Shown: piece by piece, positions 32,676-35,017 of the stretch
Layout of the letters: every line of letters begins with the position of its first letter
Numbering within the stretch: position 1 is the first letter of the stretch
Source of the DNA: Cudoniella acicularis
Lineage: Eukaryota; Ascomycota; Leotiomycetes; Helotiales; Helotiaceae
Assembly (NCBI GenBank): GCA_013054445.1
Contig: JAAMPI010000494.1
Span: 1-35,017, forward strand
Reading direction: 5' to 3'
DNA: 35,017 bases
Made by a program: the position numbers and the translations under genes
The notes under the pieces: generated by a model
Seen by the model: the letters and a program-made list of their open reading frames with translations, nothing else
Told to the model about the DNA's origin: nothing
The model's database searches: none

Positions 32676-33006
32676 CTCGTTGTAGTTTAACTCGTCATTT
32701 CGGACGCTTTCCTAGCTGTGAAGTTGTTAGTGTGTGGAATGTTAGTACACAACTTGCGTTGTTGGAACAAGCGAACCGAGCAAACTGCACACTGTTTGTT
32801 GAACGGAAGTGTATTATTGAAACTTATATAGCTAGCTTTTTCTCCTATTTCATTCTGCCTCTCAACACCCCTCTTGGCCTCGGCTGCTGCTAGCTGGCAA
32901 GTTGCCGCCCTCAATACTCGTACTTATATATTGGAATAAAATACTGGTAAGACATCATCTCAACTGAGAACGGGTGATATTTTCATGTTAACTACCTAAA
33001 CATCCC

Positions 33007-34131
33007 CTAATAAAATTCAAAAGGACACCCTTTCTCAACCGAATCCTCATAAGTTTTCTCCTTCACAACCTGCCTCGTCAACGTCATCAACGCCTCCGCC
33101 AACCCCTCATCCTGAAACAACTCACTCCCCTCCTCAGGAATACAAGCGAGCAAATATACTGCCCACTCTTCTCAGTCATCGTCGCCGCAAACACAGCACT
33201 CACACAACCCTGAAATTGATCCTTCTTGAACGGCGACATGCCAACACTCATTGCGTACCCACCCAATGGATACGGCTCATGAATATCATATTGACTCATT
33301 TTTGTGTCCATGAAACCCGGATAAACGGAATTAGCGAGAATTCGAGGGTGCGCGGAAGTGAGATGTTTGGCTGAGTATTTGCAGTAGAGCATCACTGCCA
33401 GCTTGGCGCGACCGTGCTGTGGATTTGGCCTAAGATCTTGGTTCAATTCATCTGGGCTTGCGAATTTGCAAACTGAGGGTGTAAGTTGATGTGCATTCAA
33501 GCCGAGCGTGACGACGCGAACGGTATTTCCCTTTTCGGGAGTCTTCATAATTGGCATGAGATGCGAGTTCAAAATAACGTGTCCCATATGATTGACAGTT
33601 ATATGTCTATCAACCCCATAATCAGTAAGTTGATAAGTCATGATACCCCTCGCTGCGTTGTTGACCATGATATCGATCCGGTCCGTCTGCTCCGCGATTT
33701 GCTTTGCGATTTTGGTGATCGCTTTCCAGTCAACCATATCGCATTTGAACTATGTTACTCTTCGTGCGGCCTCTGGTCCCATTTCGGAGGAGATGGCATC
33801 GAGAGCTCCGTCTATAACTTCTTGGGAGAGGGAGAGGATGAAGATTTTGGTAATGTTGTGAGAGAGGAAGGTGTGTGAGCAGCCAAAACCGATGCCTTCG
33901 GAGCCGCCAGTAATTATTGCTAATTTGCCGGTGAGATCAGGGGTTTAGGAAAGTTCGAATTGGTGCTCTTTATTGGCAAGTTGGTGGCTGGAATAGAGGT
34001 CAGTAGATTATCGTGCAATGACCCCTAAACAGGTCTGGCTATGGTCTTCAAACATAAGAATGGTGGACATACGTAGGACCCCCGAAGTTCTCGGCCAGAG
34101 AGGACTTGATTGTATCAACTATTGCGGTCAT
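33007..34131 (-). pseudogene. Short-chain dehydrogenase/reductase pseudogene
   Basis: Exon 1 is 34073-34131 and exon 2 is 33007-33987, joined by a GTATGT..CCAG intron in phase 2. The NAD(P)-binding motif GGSEGIG, NNAARG, an SDR-type helix, and KLAVMLYCKYSAKHL are present, and VNHMGHVIL is the usual active-site neighbourhood. The typical catalytic YxxxK tyrosine appears replaced (HGRAKLA instead of YxxSK). Three lesions break the frame: TAA at 33945-33947 just before the nucleotide-binding fold, TAG at 33750-33752, and a one-base loss near 33148-33150. After that loss the C-terminus continues in another frame to a TAG at 33007-33009. The intact gene would have been an SDR of about 345 residues, of the kind resembling retinol dehydrogenase/WW-oxidoreductase-like fungal enzymes. 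The remaining uninterrupted piece lacks the cofactor motif, so it should be inactive. Confidence 0.82.
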
Positions 34132-34951
34132 CTTGATAAGTCTGAGTGATTTTACTGCGGTATGAGATTTCAAGAGACGTGATGCAGGCATGAAAATGCG
34201 CAACATTCGAGCAAGACAACTCAACCTTACCGTGGCTTACCTTTTCTTACAAGTACCCATGTATTCGAAGAATCTCGATGTCATGAAGTGCTTGATGACG
34301 TTACGACATTCTCCAAACACTTCTCCATGTCGACAAGCAAAATAAAATATCCCGGAGTTTCAGTTGCCTGTCTAATAGCCATTATTCGTTGGTTCGTTGA
34401 CCTGACAGAACGCTAGTTGTTGTCAATGGATGATGATCGAGTCGATTTTTGTTTCCAGGATGAAGTCATTATATTGCACGTGATATATTTTTACTTGAAA
34501 CGACTCGGTTTCGAGAGGATCTCGGATGTTATTCCACAGCGTTATTAAAATCTGTCGTAGCCTTGCCTTCTTACTTTCTCAAACTCTTAACATCAAGCTC
34601 GGCTCGTTAATATGTCTTGTGGGTTTGGTTGTCATGTGATTCGATATGAAAAGGGGAGTGGAGGATGGGAAGTGGCGAAAGCGCTAAGGTCTGAGGCTAG
34701 GCTCGGGTCGAGATTTTTCAGAAACAATATCGAAAATAAAACCTGCCAAAAATCTACTTAGACCTTGTTTAGTTCTTGCGGTGCAAAGTTATGAGGTGCA
34801 GTAAGAAATTCATATTGGCTTAACCTACAGAAAACAGCGTAAGCAAGTAACACCCTAGCTGACAAAAAAGACCCAGAAGACAACCATCCGACTCTCTTCG
34901 GTCAAAAAAGAACCCAAGGAAAAGCAAAAGACAAAAAATAGTCATCGACTA
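34132..34951. other. Intergenic
   Basis: No gene supported. A CACGTG lies at 34477-34482. The last 150 bases are A-rich and may be the 3' flank of the reverse-strand gene entering at the window edge. Confidence 0.5.
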
Positions 34952-35017
34952 TTAAAAATCAATAACCAAATGCCCCACACCCCTCGAAACACAACTCAAC
35001 ATCGTCTTCCCCTCACT
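34952..35017 (-). CDS. Possible C-terminal codons of a gene beyond the window
   Basis: On the reverse strand, 21 codons are open from the window edge to a TAA at 34952-34954, ending in GVGHLVIDF. The hydrophobic, strand-like end resembles the close of an enzyme, but 21 codons are too few to name a family, and an open frame this short can occur by chance. Confidence 0.3.
   Translation of the reverse strand, partial: SEGKTMLSCVSRGVGHLVIDF

Larger units (their letters stand above)
31062..33006. other. Long non-coding stretch with simple repeats
   Basis: Nearly 2 kb without a supported gene. It contains an AC/AT microsatellite (31332-31385), poly-A/poly-T rich sequence around 32440-32500, and a GC-richer hairpin-forming island at 32515-32675. 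Open frames on the reverse strand are interrupted by low complexity and match no family. Confidence 0.55.

Noticed and set aside
34952..35017. Naming a family for the terminal open codons
   Set aside because: 21 codons are not enough to assign a product, so it is listed only as a possible partial gene.

Overview
The window is nuclear DNA from a filamentous ascomycete. Genes are split by short GT..AG introns (46-114 nt), many with CTGAC/CTAAC/CTAAT-like branch sites 5-25 nt before the acceptor. The protein families are typical of Pezizomycotina: a DUF1996 secreted protein, a DUF7025-type AAA ATPase, a STAND-like protein with a DUF7708-type domain, a Mam3/CNNM protein and an F-box protein. A leotiomycete-like fungus is my guess; the sequence does not prove the class. 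I rebuilt the gene models by hand from splice-site phase, and each spliced model closes in frame unless noted.

Layout. 480-4653 (+): a five-exon, 1295-residue orphan protein. 4958-6439 (+): intronless S10 serine carboxypeptidase with a signal peptide. 7101-8563 (+): six-exon DUF1996 secreted protein. 9043-9512 (-): a three-exon, 74-residue small secreted protein whose exons are very short. 10126-12540 (-): six-exon STAND-like protein with no P-loop and one apparent frameshift. 13459-16574 (+): five-exon AAA ATPase. 17676-18598 (-): decayed X8-domain/single-TM surface protein with an in-frame minisatellite in its membrane segment. 19012-20394 (-): D-galactonate dehydratase with an apparent compensating frameshift pair. 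20821-23846 (-): Ataxin-10/Ctr86-like protein that appears to carry an N-terminal zinc ribbon. 24356-26769 (-): Mam3/CNNM-type DUF21-CBS membrane protein. 27940-28718: a start-less gene remnant abutting a solo LTR. 29584-31061 (+): F-box protein. 33007-34131 (-): short-chain dehydrogenase pseudogene with two stops and one frameshift. 34952-35017 (-): possible last codons of a gene leaving the window.

The left part (480-9500) and 19000-26800 look like ordinary conserved gene space. The other stretches (9500-13400, 16600-19000, 27000-35000) look accessory: long AT-rich spacers, tandem repeats, an LTR, and broken or frameshifted genes. No operon-like or single-pathway logic links the genes. The carboxypeptidase, DUF1996 protein and small secreted protein are all exported. 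The STAND-like protein lies next to the AAA ATPase, but no functional link is visible.

I did not find a convincing new multi-gene system. The best leads are the orphan 1295-residue protein, the zinc-ribbon/Ataxin-10 fusion, the P-loop-less STAND-like gene with its homopolymer frameshift, and the unannotated small secreted protein.
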